From NCBI RefSeq assembly GCF_020085105.1, contig NC_058061.1, positions 3,632,284 to 3,696,283 of the forward strand: a stretch of DNA of 64,000 nucleotides. The letters run 5' to 3'. Position numbers and translations under genes: made by a program. The first letter of the stretch is position 1, and every line of letters begins with the position of its first letter. Below are positions 13,701 through 24,864 of this stretch, one piece after another. The notes beneath the pieces are model-generated. The model did not search any database, was not told the DNA's origin, and saw only the letters and a program-made list of their open reading frames with translations. The stretch comes from Siniperca chuatsi (taxonomy: Eukaryota > Chordata > Actinopteri > Centrarchiformes > Sinipercidae).

Positions 13701-16700
13701 CAGCTTCTCAGATGTGAGGATTTGCTGCTTGACTGTTTTATATCAGTCTTATTTTAATCTGAATTATTTGCATTTATTGCACTTCACATCCGTTAGTTTT
13801 ATGTCTTTTGTGAAGCACTTTGTAACTCGCTTTTGAAAAGTGCTATATAAAGAAAGTTATTATTATCATTATCATTATTATTATTTATGCCTTTAATTAG
13901 GGAACATAAACAGTATCGTGACCAGAAACCAGACAACTATAACCTTCACACGAAAAAGTCATAAAAATGTAAAACCTGGAGTGAATACCTAGGAAATAAA
14001 ACCATGCAGGTTCAAATTCATCATCAATAACATTTAATTTATCACTCTTTGAGGTCTATAATTCATGATGTCAGTGTAACTTCCCCTTAAAAGTAAACAA
14101 ATGGCCTTAAACTGCTCCATCAACAAAGTATTTAAGAAGAAATAGATAACGTACAGTCCTGCACCACATTAGATCGAGGTGCTGGAGACAACTTTTTAAT
14201 ACCAATCAAATATTTAATATTGTTCATCATCAAGAAGGTCTTAAGACAGTCTTGCCTCCAGGCGTATGTATATTTCAAAACACAAAAAGTGCTGCTTTAA
14301 GATGGATGTCCCCTGGTGATGACAACTGTCCCACTCTGACCTTTGCTCTGTACTGCCACCAGCTCCGTCACAGCAGCGGGGATCCTAACGGCCACGGTGG
14401 TCTCTCCCCGGGTGGACACACAGGCGCTGTGGGACAGGTCGCACTCGGTGCCTGCAGGACAACAGTGGATGTGATCTGAACAACAGACGGCCTGGGAAAA
14501 AAAAAAGAGGAAAGTATCTTAATCAGTGTCATTATATACAGTAGTAAGGCTGAATTCATGCTTCTCAGATCCAAATTGATTCCTCTGAACTATCACTTGG
14601 TAGTTTATTGGTTTGTGTCAATCCATATAAAGCTGCTTAGTTTATATAAGTGTAGAGCCAATAGGGAAACTCAAAATCTACTGTACTGTAATTTCACCCC
14701 TGATATAAACTGGCTGACACTTCCTAATGACTGGAATGGAAATGTGGTCCCCATTAATGTGAAACCCTCTCATTCATATACCTTTTACTTGCTTAAATTA
14801 ATGAGATTATTTGAGAGCTGCTATATATTTGAAGAAAAATTATTCTCAAGAGTGTGATCGGGTTTGACAATTTTCAGGCACAGAGCTGAGTGAACTGTGG
14901 AGACACATAGCTTTAAACCTTTTTGTAATGTCATGTTAAACCTGTTACTTCTGGGCATCGCCTTACTGTTTATTGGACATTGTTATCAGTGTAGAAGCGA
15001 TGGGTGTTTCCTTTTTTCTTTATTATATTTTTTAGTATAGTTATTTTTTGTTTTGTTATTTGAAATTGATTTTCACTTTCTACAATGAGCTTTTTTCTTT
15101 CATTTCATTGTGATTATATTTCATTTCCTTTTATTCTTCATTCCGCTTCAGCAGATTTGTCAGCCTATTGACTGCAAATAAATTTACCCAAATGATCAAC
15201 AGATGATGTGATTCTTCTGCTGTTTTGTCCTCTGGAGTGCCGCCTTTTCCCCCCCAACTTTGTTTTTGAAAAAAACAGACATATTGATATCTTTATCTGT
15301 TTTTTTTTTTGTGAATCCATCAAATTAAAAGTGTGTCATAAAATGTTGAGCATTTGTTTCAAAATAATATGGTTAATGATTCTAGATTGAATGATGCCAC
15401 ATTTAAAATTTTCCTTCTTTCAGCTTGGAGACTTAGTGCTACAGTTTTCCACAACAACATCAAAACTACACCTACACTCCCCCAAATAAACAAACAAAAT
15501 GAATGAGGGATTAAGACTCTATGAGCTCTGACCAAACTGGGTCTTGCAGGTTGGGTTTGGGCAGTAACGTCTATCCTTTAGAACAGGTTAGTTGAGGTTC
15601 CTCACATTGATCATAGGACAGCAGCCATATGTGCCATTGGTCATCTGGCAGCATGTGGTCTGGTCGGGACATGCTGATTTCTTGTCTGGACACTCAACTG
15701 ACAGGACGAGAACAGACACAATGATCAATACTTGTTTTTTGTCTGTTTTCAAAATATCAACTGACTTTTATCTGACACATTATAGTTCTAGCAGCATGAT
15801 GATTAAAATATATTAGAGCATGACTAATATATTTCAGCAGTAACTGCTTACCGTCATTCGATACAGCAGCGACCTTCTTCAGCAGTGGCACGTGCGTCTC
15901 ACCAGACTTGCAGACCCCATGCTCCAGGTCACATATTGTGTTGCTAGGGCAACAGTGGAGATGATCGCTGCAGCACATGGCCTGCACATGATTAAAATAT
16001 CAAACACAGTTAGATAATAATAAAAGTTTGCTGTTTTAGCAGGAAATTGCATTATTCTTTTACAGCTAAGGACACCAAACAGTGTAAAGGTCTTAAAAGG
16101 CATATACAGTATTTTAGCCTTTGTGGCTGGGTTATAAATTCTGACAGTCTCACACCACAATCCTTTATTTAATTCCAAAAAAGCCCCCCAAACCTCAACA
16201 ACATATAAATTACTATTGCTGCATCCTAAATAACCAAGTTGAAATACTCCCAGGAGCATAATTTGTGCAGCTGTGAAATGAAAACAACTGTGTGCAACAA
16301 TCCACTGTGCATGCTAATATAGCATAACATCTCACTGCTATGTCCATATTGCACTGAGCAGTGAAGATGAGGATTTGATGAGATGTAATACAAAAGCTCC
16401 CCGGTGAAACAGTGCTGTACACGCCTGTATATGAGCTCCAATGTTACAGTATCTACCAACAAGCAGTTTATTCAGTATACTCTGGTGTGATACAGTTACA
16501 CGACTTGGTAATTTGATTCTCTGTCTGGTACCTAGAAGTATTACTACGAAGATGTGGCATGATTAAAACCACAGTACGTACCTGCCCATACTGTGAAGGT
16601 AATTTAATATGTTGCTAATCTAACAGACAGATTATTACTTGTGAAACATCCCTGCTCTCCTTTAATCTTGTTATTGAAGTAATATGAATAAATGTATGAG

Positions 16701-19700
16701 GTCTTACCCTGCCTTCAAATAAAACAGCCAAACATGAATACACCAACAACACAAAAACAAAGAGGACAATAATTTAAGTGTTATGCAAAGTCCATCTACT
16801 ATTTTTTAACTATACAGTAATAAACAAGGAGCTGTCAAATAAAATATTCTTTTTGCAACAGTGTATTTATGGCTGCAACTAACTAATTATCTCAATTAAT
16901 TGACGTATTATTTAGTCACTAAAATGTCAGAAAATAGTGTAAAATGAAAAACCCAAACATATTATTTAAATTTATAATAATATAAAACATAGAAAAGAAG
17001 CAAATCCTCACATTTGAGTAGCTGAACCAGTGAATATTTATCAAATCGTTGGTGATTAATTTTCCGTCGATCAACAAAGCAATTCATTGAGAAATCGTAT
17101 ATTTAATATTAACGTATCAATACATTTGAGTCATACGTACCTCTGGGTAAGGGCAGCAGCCGTAGTCTCCACTGGTTAGCAGGCAACATGTAAAACTATC
17201 AGGGCAGCTGGTTTTTCCACCAGGACACGTCACTGAACTGACCGCAGAAGCTACAGAAACACGAAGAAAGAAACATGGTCATTAGTTATTAGTACAGAAT
17301 CATCAGCATATAGCTGTAGAGTGAGTGACAGATGGATTTAAGAGACTTTTTAAAATCGTTCTGCTAATTAAAACATTTCTTTTCGCATGGGATTTTTCAA
17401 ATAGACCTTTGGCTTGACATGAGAGTACATGACCATTAAATTGGATGGCTTGTCTGAATGTGTTTATTTACATGAGGAATTCCCCACCTGGATTATTCTC
17501 CCTCCTTCTAGCAGGCAGTTTCTGCAGCATGGGGAAGGACTCCAGTGAGGCAGACACACACTTTGAGTGAGCAATATCACACTTTGTTCCCTCGGGGCAA
17601 CAGTGGAGCTTATCCTCACAACACACCGCCTGCAGAGAGAAGAAAATCACTTCAGACAGACAGGAAGACTCTTCAGTCAAGGACAGTTTCCTGCACATAA
17701 TGGAAAAGTACAGATGCTCCACTTGAATGCTGTCAGTGGGAGAAGATTACAAATGTATGACAAGCAAACCATAATTGAATGGTTTCTCATTCAAAAACAG
17801 AATTACCACATGTTAAACATTTGCAAAAAATATAGATTTTTTTTTTGCTGATAAAAAGCTGCAGAATTTGGACATAAACCTGTTTTACTATCAAATTAAA
17901 CGTCTGTCTTCAACATGAGCACTGTGACCAGTGATGCTTTTGAGTGTGTAACAAGCAAACACAATTTATTCCCCCGTGACCAAAACAGATGTGGAACAGT
18001 GAGCTGAAAATCTTGTTGGCAGATTTGCATTTGAGCTTTAAGTAGTGAAGAAAACAAAAAGATCAGCTGGTATTTCAAGAGACACTGGATAAGAATAAAA
18101 CATTTTAATAAAGCAAATTTATCTTTTGGGGTCATTTAGTATGACTATAGCATGACAGATACTGTTTCACCCCACTTTTATGATAAGGATCTATTAAATT
18201 AGTTCATTTAAAGATTTGTGACCTGTCAGTGCTCTCTGCTTGACAAACTATGTAATAAAAAAAAACTAAATTGTTAAATTACATCAAACACATCTTTGGC
18301 ATTTTGTGTACTGCAATTTTTTGTTACTTATAGGCCGACATATACACCGATATATCTGATATACTGTCGCAGCCCACTTATTGGTCAGGCTCTATCAGAT
18401 GGTTGGTACAGGAACAATTCTAATCAATTGATCTAAAAATGTTAACATAACCGGATAATTAGTTTTAGATAATAAGACCTTCGAAATGACAGTTTCTTAT
18501 CCACCAGAGAAATCAAACGCTGACCAGCAGATCAGTAATATGTTTCTTGGTGGGAAGTGTTGGGGTTTGTGTTTTTAGGTGACAGTGTGTGAGGGTGAGC
18601 TCATGTACATCACCTTGGCTAATGGACAGCAGCCCCAGGAGCCGTCAAGAAGCTGGCAGCAAGTGGTGTCATCCGGACACTCAGACTGCTGGTCTGGACA
18701 AATGACTGCCGTTACTCCCTCGCTGAGCTGGATCCGTCACACATCATACCAATGAGAGCAAAAAATACGAAAACCAACACGTCAATGGCAGGATTACAAA
18801 TATATTTACTTGCGGAAACAGTTATTCATATGGAATTAAAAAAAGATTTTAGCTTTCTTTCCTACAAATATAATTAGTGTAAACAAATGCCGGTCACTCC
18901 ACTAACATTATTTCAGATCTGTTATTCATGAAAATGTATTTAGTACTATTGTACAGGAAAACCACACAAACTTTAAAAATAAACTATTAGAAATTAGCAA
19001 GACTAAAAGTGTTCAGCCCTACTAGTGGCCCCTAGAGATCGCAATGTTCATTTCACTGCAAACTTGATCAAAAACACAAAAAGAGCTGAAATGATTAAAT
19101 TACTAGAAAGACAGAAAATTAATCGTCAACTATTTTCACAGGTGATTAATTGTTTAATTCACTTTTTAAGCAAAAAGTCAAACATTACCCAGCCTCTCAA
19201 ATGTCTTTGTCTTACCTGATAGCAAACTGAATATAATAACCACAGTAAATTTGATAGAAATCCAACAATTAAGTTTCTAGCTACAATATCATGGACTGAA
19301 GTGTTGATCAAGGGGGAATTTTGACATTTGGTAACTAAAGGGGGTCACCAAGGCCGCTATCCTCAGGGGTCAGTGAATATCCATACAATTTTTCATGTTA
19401 ATCTAGCAATCAGTTGTGTAGATACGCTTCTCTGGACCAAACAGGTCAAAAACACAACGCTGTATTGTGTCTGATGTATTTCTAAAACAATACAATGGTG
19501 TTTTAACATGTTTCAAGAAATATGAAACTACAAAAACAGCAACAATATGTTTGTTTTCTGTGGCGTCTTTATGCTGTTTTTTTCTCTTTTTCCATTTGCA
19601 CTAATCTTGTACGTGTTAAGGTCTAGAAGTACACTTCAATAAAAGAGCGCTTATTCTGTGTGCTACTTGTTTTGGATAACAGTAAAGACAGATAATAATA

Positions 19701-22113
19701 AACAAATTGCCGATGCAGCAGATCTAAGGATGTCAAAAGTGTTTTTGACCTACATTCGTCAAACCAGTCAATGGCTGCCAGAACTTAATGCGCCATTGAT
19801 TCTAGTGCAAAGGTCGACAAACGGTCCAAACTTCCTATAAAAAAATAAAAAAAAGTCTAATGTCTCAAAAGAGACAGTTAACAAAAGAATAACAACACAT
19901 CTTCATTTTGACAAAAGCCCTCTGTTAGAAATACCTGAGGGACGAGCAGGGCCTGTTTGGTGGGAACTCGTCTCATCCACGGCAGGGAAACTGTCTTATT
20001 AACACATTTGGCGTGGACGAGATCACAAACCGTCCCCTCATAGCAGCAGTGGAGGTGGTCTGAACAACACTCAGCCTACAGATGGATTCATGAAAAGAGA
20101 TGGTGAGAGATGACGAAGGTTTACTGAAACACACTACAAACAGAGCAGCAGAAAATGTCGTGTAGAAGAAACTCATCAGAGCGGAGTTCACTGTGTGTAC
20201 ACCTTAAATTCTCTATATGCCATGAAATACAGACTCCTCCAAACACACCATTAATGTTGTCTGTGAGGATTCTCGGTCATCCAGGTCATGGTGTGTGTAG
20301 AAGTGATTGTTCTAGCTGCTCAAACATCAGGAAATTCAGAAGAACCCCCCCCCCAAAAAAAACAGGTGTCATCTGATGTCAACTGTCTTAAATAGAGGTG
20401 TTAAAGCCGACTCGTCCTGTTTCTGAGCAGAAGAACCATTTAAAAACTTTAACCAGAAGTTTATTTTGGTTACATTTTAGATGACGTCTCTTTGAGCTCA
20501 CCATCGGTGTGTGTGTGTGTGTGTGTGTGGATTCAGGGGAGCATAATCAACACTGAACGACAACTGTGTTTTCAAGTTTTAGTTCTTACTACAAATAAAG
20601 TAAACTTCATATTTTTTTGCTTCAAAAACTGAAGCCTTTTGAATGAGAGGAGGAACGTCTGCACATCCTTCTTTGCACATTTTCATATATGATTGTACAC
20701 TGATCCATCCATCCTTATATACACAGCATTTTATTTATTTATTTTTTAGATTAGATTCAACTTTATTGTCATTACAAATGTACAAGTACAAGGCAATGAA
20801 ATGCAGTTTAGGTCTAACCAGAAGTGCAATAAGCAAGTGCAGGATATAAAGTGTGTGCATAAATGCAGGATAGAGCAGTATTATGAAAATATTTTACAAG
20901 TGGTACTATGGACATTATATACAGATGGCATTACTATAAACGGAAGTATACTGATGGATATGTACAATAATGAATTGGACTGGGCAGAACAGCAGTGCAA
21001 TGAATATAAAGTAGTGCAATTTATGGACAGAAATAGTTAACAGTGCAGCAGATGAGTTATTGCAGTATTCAGTACATAGTAGTGGAGTGCAAATGATGCA
21101 GTTTAATGTATAAATAAATAGTCTGGTAGTGCAAATGAACATGTGGTACATGTAGCAAAAACATACCATTTGAGTAATCAGTCTTAACTTCTTTTTTATT
21201 GTACATAATACTGGATGTCATATATGAGTGTACTACTGTACCTGTCCACAAATCCTCAGGCAATAAAGTAGACCCTCATGGTAAAGCAGTGGTGGAAAGT
21301 TACTAAGCATATTTACTCAGGTACTGTCCCTTAAGTACAATTTTGAGGTACTTTTAATTTACTGGAGTATTTACATTTTATGCTGCTTTATACTTCTACT
21401 CCTCTACATTTCGGTGGGAAATATTGTACTTTTTAGTCCACTACATCTTTAGCTTTAGTTACTACAGTTACTTTGCAGATGCAGATTTGATTACAAAACA
21501 TTTAATTAACGCGTCTAAAATGTGACACATTGTTATAAATCAAACTACCCAACAGTATAAAGTCAAAAGTAGCTCCACCTAGACAAGCGACATTAAAATG
21601 CCGCTTACACTACAATGCAACAGTATTAACAATTCAATAATATAATATAAAACTGAGCCAGTCTGCTGCCTATTGAATACTTTTACTTTTGATACATAAA
21701 GTACATTTTGCTTCCAATACTTGAGTAAGGTTTTTAATGCAGGACTTTTAATTGTAATGGAGTATTTTTGCATGCTGTTATTGCTTCTTTTACTTTAGTA
21801 AAAGATCTCGATACTTCTTCCACCGCTGTTTAAATGAACTGTGCAAGAATTTGTGTGCTTATAACTTTGTTCAAATGGCAAATAAGTCACTTGAACTTGA
21901 CTGTATCAGCAACAAGTACAGTAATAGATTAATTAAAATAATTAACTCCTGTGTCAGACACATAACTGAATGTTAACTCACATGTGGTAGTGGACAGCAT
22001 CCGTATCCTCCCACGGTGTTCTTGCAGCAGGTGTTTTTGTCCTCACACATGCCTCCATCAGGACAGACCAGCGCTGAGCTCAGGCCCAGCAGAGCCAGAC
22101 ACAGGACCCCCAT
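4640..22113 (-). CDS. grn: Progranulin precursor (10 granulin domains), 15 coding exons
   Basis: Encodes progranulin, a secreted, lysosome-trafficked growth and neurotrophic factor that is cleaved into cysteine-rich granulin peptides. The ATG at 22111-22113 opens a hydrophobic signal peptide (about residues 1-16) directly followed by the first granulin. Spliced CDS: 2487 nt, 828 residues, all junctions GT-AG and in frame. The domains (C-x5-C...CC...CCP.....CC.D..HCCP.G..C) span roughly residues 17-68, 101-153, 185-237, 259-311, 343-394, 422-473, 501-552, 588-640, 667-718 and 751-804, then a 24-residue tail. Human progranulin has 7.5 domains. Domains 1-4 and the first half of 5 are coded by half-domain exons; later exons combine the second half of one domain, a linker and the first half of the next. 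The C-terminus ends HRGL rather than the QLL tail used by mammalian progranulin for sortilin. The grna/grnb paralogue is not distinguished. Identity is very secure. Confidence 0.97.
5040..5245 (+). mobile_element. LINE 3'-end-like tail
   Basis: Ends 'ggccaataaagctgattctg', preceded by 'aattccttgtatgtgttcac', a pattern typical of fish non-LTR element tails. The same ending recurs at 59230-59278. It lies in the intron before grn exon 15. Confidence 0.5.
6472..6729 (-). CDS. grn: grn coding exon 14
   Basis: Phase 0, 86 codons. [17 protein letters not shown] completes granulin 9. An acidic linker ([13 protein letters not shown]) follows, then [16 protein letters not shown] and ACCPSPR, the first half of granulin 10. 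Confidence 0.95.
7206..7860 (-). mobile_element. LINE 3' fragment (Rex1-like, tentative)
   Basis: Shares blocks with 25049-25798 in the same order and strand: 'cagctgctcactgtcacgtc', 'ataatgagtgctgtcaagtt', 'ggatattgcacagcagtaat'. A decayed minus-strand reading frame contains [13 protein letters not shown], matching the reverse-transcriptase C-terminus seen in the longer copy. It lies in the intron between grn exons 13 and 14. Confidence 0.65.
8769..9002 (-). CDS. grn: grn coding exon 13
   Basis: Phase 0, 78 codons. [17 protein letters not shown] completes granulin 8. After the linker, [14 protein letters not shown] and WGCCPLVK start granulin 9. Donor is 'aag|gtttgt'. Confidence 0.95.
9080..9343 (-). 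CDS. grn: grn coding exon 12
   Basis: Phase 0, 88 codons, the longest grn exon. [17 protein letters not shown] completes granulin 7. A proline/serine-containing linker ([12 protein letters not shown]) follows, then [14 protein letters not shown] and WGCCPLPK of granulin 8. The intron to exon 13 is only 77 bp. Confidence 0.95.
10618..10854 (-). CDS. grn: grn coding exon 11
   Basis: Phase 0, 79 codons. [17 protein letters not shown] ends granulin 6; [14 protein letters not shown] and WACCPLSQ begin granulin 7. Same length and layout as exon 10, which suggests tandem exon duplication. Confidence 0.95.
11660..11800 (+). mobile_element. LINE-like tail fragment
   Basis: 'ttcaagatttatttgtcaca' followed by 'tactcattac' resembles the 'AAGATTTATTTGTCACATACA' tail often seen at fish LINE 3' ends. 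Short and diverged, in the intron between grn exons 10 and 11. Confidence 0.35.
12193..12429 (-). CDS. grn: grn coding exon 10
   Basis: Phase 0, 79 codons. [17 protein letters not shown] closes granulin 5; [14 protein letters not shown] and WACCPLPQ open granulin 6. This is the first exon that carries both a second half and the next first half. Confidence 0.95.
12921..13018 (-). CDS. grn: grn coding exon 9
   Basis: 98 nt, enters in phase 1 (G|TC valine), leaves in phase 0. [14 protein letters not shown] and WACCPLPK, first half of granulin 5. Confidence 0.94.
13735..13887 (+). mobile_element. L2-like LINE tail
   Basis: 'gaagcactttgtaactcgct' then 'gaaaagtgctatataaag' and an (ATT)n-like run is the classic vertebrate L2/Maui 3' tail. 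It lies in the intron between grn exons 8 and 9. Confidence 0.55.
14341..14491 (-). CDS. grn: grn coding exon 8
   Basis: 151 nt, enters phase 0, leaves phase 1. [17 protein letters not shown] completes granulin 4, followed by a long linker ([20 protein letters not shown]) before the donor. Confidence 0.94.
15606..15697 (-). CDS. grn: grn coding exon 7
   Basis: 92 nt, phase 1 in, phase 0 out, the smallest grn exon. [15 protein letters not shown] and YGCCPMIN, first half of granulin 4. Confidence 0.94.
15852..15981 (-). CDS. grn: grn coding exon 6
   Basis: 130 nt, phase 0 in, phase 1 out. [17 protein letters not shown] completes granulin 3, then linker [14 protein letters not shown]. Confidence 0.94.
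16868..17105. repeat. Dispersed 'ttaatcgattaa' repeat
   Basis: Contains 'aaatgtcagaaaatagtg', 'caaatcctcacatttgag', 'gctgaaccag' and terminal 'attaattg' runs. These recur in the same order at 23640-23965, 36717-36995, 59640-59905 and 60968-61210. Class not assigned. Confidence 0.55.
17141..17250 (-). CDS. grn: grn coding exon 5
   Basis: 110 nt, phase 1 in, phase 0 out. [15 protein letters not shown] and YGCCPYPE, first half of granulin 3. Confidence 0.94.
17488..17629 (-). CDS. grn: grn coding exon 4
   Basis: 142 nt, phase 0 in, phase 1 out. [17 protein letters not shown] completes granulin 2, then a basic linker ([10 protein letters not shown]). Confidence 0.94.
18614..18727 (-). CDS. grn: grn coding exon 3
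   Basis: 114 nt, phase 0 both sides. [15 protein letters not shown] and WGCCPLAK, first half of granulin 2. Of two nearby AGs, the one before 18727 ('gatccag') is chosen because it keeps frame. Confidence 0.9.
19070..19215. repeat. Dispersed 'ttaatcgattaa' repeat, fragment
   Basis: 'attaatcgtcaactattttc', 'aagcaaaaagtcaaacatta' and 'gcctctcaaatgt' match the family at 16868-17105. It lies in the intron between grn exons 2 and 3. Confidence 0.45.
19935..20075 (-). CDS. grn: grn coding exon 2
   Basis: 141 nt, phase 0 both sides. [17 protein letters not shown] completes granulin 1 (Tyr replaces the usual Pro after CC). NKT is a potential N-glycosylation site. Linker [11 protein letters not shown]. 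Confidence 0.95.
20508..20529. repeat. (GT)n microsatellite
   Basis: Short GT run in grn intron 1 (between coding exons 1 and 2). Confidence 0.85.
20745..21180 (-). mobile_element. LINE 3'-end-like fragment
   Basis: 'attcaactttattgtcatta' followed by 'caaatgtacaagtacaaggc' and repeated 'agtgcaataa' type phrases is a common fish LINE tail read on the reverse strand. Between grn coding exons 1 and 2. Confidence 0.5.
21287..21830. mobile_element. hAT-like MITE ('agtggtggaaag...tccaccgct')
   Basis: Left end 'cagtggtggaaagttactaa', right end 'tacttcttccaccgctg', inverted relative to each other. Inside are 'gaggtacttttaatttactg' and 'tactttagtaaaagatctcg' phrases shared with at least six other copies in the window. 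No transposase. Confidence 0.65.
21982..22113 (-). CDS. grn: grn coding exon 1 (signal peptide and first half of granulin 1)
   Basis: 132 nt. ATG at 22111-22113, chosen because [14 protein letters not shown] is a typical signal peptide joined directly to [14 protein letters not shown] and YGCCPLPH. Upstream in-frame codons lack signal character, and acceptor-like 'cactgcag' and 'gtgttcag' sit immediately 5', implying a separate non-coding first exon. Donor 'cat|gtgagt'. Confidence 0.95.
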
Positions 22114-22540
22114 CTGCAGTGTCTGAACACAAGCAGGAGAGGAGAGGAGGGGGCTGTCAGCAACGTAGTACGATGCAATGTGGTCTGACAACATACAAGG
22201 ATCCTGAACTAGTGTCAACGCATTCGATCTACTCTTCTTGGTTTCGGTGTTTCCTTCGGGTTGTGAGAAACTAATAAATCACTGTGAGGAAGGATAACAA
22301 AAGGTAAGTATGTGCAGCAGCTCAGCAAGAATTCCAACTGATAAACTGGATTTCAACACTAAACAAACCCAGATCTTTGCTGTAAAGTTCATGTCCCTTT
22401 TACGCATCTATAGCACTCATATTTTAGGCATTTCATATCCTAATCAACCGCCATACAATGCCAAAAGTCACTATGTGCAAGATTTAATAATATAATACAA
22501 TATACTGTTTACTATTAGGGTTTTTGTTCCTGCAGTACAT

Positions 22541-23115
22541 ACAGTGGTGTGAAAAAGTGTTCGCCCCCTTCCTGATTTCTTTTTTTTTTTTTGCATGTTT
22601 GTCACACTTAAATGTTTCATATCATCAAACAAATTTAAATATTAGTCAAAGATAACACAAGTAAACACAAAATGCAGTTTTTAAATGAAGGTTGTTATTA
22701 TTAAGGGAAAACAAAATCCAAACCTACATGGCCCTGTGTGAAAAAGTGATTGCCCCCTAAACCTAATAACTGGTTGGGCCACCCTTAGCAGCAACAACTG
22801 CAATCAAGCGTTTGCGATAACTTGCAATGATTCTTTTACAGCGCTGTGGAGGAAGTTTCGGCCCACTCATCTTTGCATAATTGTTGTAATTCAGCCACAT
22901 TGGAGGGTTTTCGAGCATGAACTGCCTTTTTAAGGTCATGTCACAGCATCTCAATAGGATTCAGGTCAGGACTTTGACTAGGCCGCTCCAAAGTCTTCAT
23001 TTTGTTCTGCTTCAGCCATTCAGAGGTGGACTTGCTGGTGTGTTTTGGATCATTGTCCTGCTGCAGAACCCAAGTTCGTTTCAGCTTGAGGTCACGAACA
23101 GATGTTCGACATTCT
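22541..23115 (-). mobile_element. Truncated Tc1/mariner-like element
   Basis: One end is intact with 'cagtggtgtgaaaaagtgtt' preceded by TA. The minus strand at 22950-22979 encodes [10 protein letters not shown], the segment carrying the last catalytic acidic residue of the Tc1 DDE transposase, with further decayed sequence (HARKPSNVAELQQL) after a stop. The rest of the transposase and the second end are missing. It lies between the grn coding start and the presumed promoter. Confidence 0.8.
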
Positions 23116-23639
23116 CCTTCTCCTTAAACGGTCTAAAGCCTAAAAGATATTACATTTTCTGTCATGTGTGACAAAAAAATATCAGAAAATCGTAACATAT
23201 GAGTTTAAATTAATCGATTATCAAAATAGCTGACGGTTAATTTTCTGTTTATCAAATAATCTATTTAAAAACCGACAAATCGTTGTAGCTCTAGCATATT
23301 TGTTGAGTCAGTACATGGTGTCCAATAACTACTTCAGTGTTTATAAAGAGGTCTATTGAGTAACCAACTCTGATAAACAGAAAAAAAGCGAGGAAACCAA
23401 AAATGTGCACAGTTCAATAAGATAAAAACTGTTATTTAGCATTAAAGGAAGAACAGCTGATTAAGATGCGTGACACAGATCGTTATTTTAGCTCAATCTT
23501 TCATAAGCAAAAACTGCACAATTGCGGAGTTAACCTCAGCATGTAAATAAGCTGTAGAAATGTGGCAACTGATAAGATACTGAAGAAAGCATCTCTAGTC
23601 TCGAGCATCAGGTATATGAACAAATAGGGTGAATCGCTA

Positions 23640-23965
23640 ACGACTATTTTGAGGACTGATTAACCTTCTGATTATTTTCTCAATTAACTGATTAGTTGTT
23701 TCATCTATGTGTCAGAAAATAGCACCAAAAAAATAAATAAATAAATAAAAAAGCCCATCAGTTTCTCAGAGCCCAAAGCGATGTCTCCAAAAACCCCCAA
23801 ATATTCAATTTACAATGATATAAAAGAGATAAAAAAGCAAATCCAAACACTGGAGAAGGTGGGACCGGCAAATGTTTCGCATGGTTTGCTCGAAAAACGA
23901 CTCAAACTCAAAAGTTGCAGATTAATAATATGTCAAATAATTGTCTAATCGTTTTCTATGAACAA
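23640..23965. repeat. Dispersed 'ttaatcgattaa' repeat
   Basis: 'attttctcaattaactgatt', 'tgtcagaaaatagcacc', 'caatttacaatgatataaaa' and 'gcaaatcc' are shared with the other family members. In the grn 5' intron. Confidence 0.5.
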
Positions 23966-24714
23966 GGGTTGAAAGAAACACCCCAGGAGAAAACATTAGT
24001 ATCTGGATGTATGTGCTTTCTCTCATATTTGTGGATAATTTACCCAGCATGTATGTCAGGTGGTGACAGAAATGTTGTAAATAAATAAACAGACAGTAAG
24101 CTTTTATTCAACTGATCGTGTGCAGACCCACAAAGCGTACAGTTCATACAGTTTTTATAAAGGGCAGCAGGGTGGATTAGTGGTGAAAAGGTCAACTTTT
24201 TGACTTAGTGTTGTTTATAAAGTGTCCTGGAGCAAAGGCATTAAATCTCTCCCAGCTTCAGGGGGTGTTACTGACTCTGACCCTTAAAAATAGGAGCTAA
24301 TGTATTAATAATGAGCAAGATGTTTGGCTGCTAGTGAGTACTTTACCATTATTAGCAGATGACTTGGAGGCAGGCAGACTGAGTTCAGCTTTTACGAACA
24401 AAGGGCACTGCACTGCATACTCTTACAACCTGAGGAGCAACAGAAACACCATCAGTCGCCAAGATACTGTGGGAAAAGACTGAGCAGTAGTATAATAAAT
24501 ATAGTACTTAACGTGTGAAAGCGTAAGAAAACTTGACACGAGACAAAACTAACTTTTCGCTAACGGTAACTGGAATTAGTGAGCTAGCTAGCTAACGTTC
24601 TCAAATAAGCTAATCCAAAGGAAAAACAAGTTAGCTTAGCAGGCTAGGCGGCTAACAATAAAGCTAGCTTGTTTGAATGACTTCTAGCGGATACCTTTTA
24701 AGTATTTTTCCTAC

Positions 24715-24830
24715 CTGGTGGGTTTTGTGCAGTAAGTCCAGCCTGTCACATATATGTCGTATTTTTTACGCTGCTTCACAAACATTCAGAGTAACAAAGC
24801 AGGAGATGTCTCGAGCAGTTTTTTTTTTTT
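24715..24830 (-). other. grn: Candidate non-coding first exon of grn
   Basis: Inferred only. A good donor (cag|gtagga) on the minus strand ends at 24715, and the coding exon has acceptors just upstream of its ATG, so a 5' UTR exon must exist somewhere upstream. Position just downstream of the CLEAR motif fits. The upstream boundary is a guess; an alternative donor lies near 24694. Confidence 0.35.
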
Positions 24831-24854
24831 TTTTTTTAAACTCGCAGTTCAATA

Positions 24855-24864
24855 GTCACGTGAC
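24855..24864 (-). promoter_or_regulatory. CLEAR element (TFEB/TFE3 site) in the grn promoter
   Basis: GTCACGTGAC is an exact CLEAR palindrome. A second E-box, CACGTG, is at 24872-24877. Both sit immediately upstream of the candidate grn first exon. Mammalian GRN belongs to the TFEB-driven lysosomal network, so this site is plausible as a real promoter element. Confidence 0.6.

Larger units (their letters stand above)
4787..21981 (-). other. grn introns: contents overview
   Basis: Introns range from about 180 bp (14-13 equivalents are longer; the shortest is between exons 6 and 7, 15698-15851) to about 2.2 kb. Recognised content: LINE tail 5040-5245, LINE 3' fragment 7206-7860, LINE-like tail 11660-11800, L2-like tail 13735-13887, dispersed 'ttaatcgattaa' repeats 16868-17105 and 19070-19215, GT microsatellite 20508-20529, LINE-like 20745-21180, hAT-like MITE 21287-21830. 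The remainder is AT-rich without recognised features. Confidence 0.6.
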
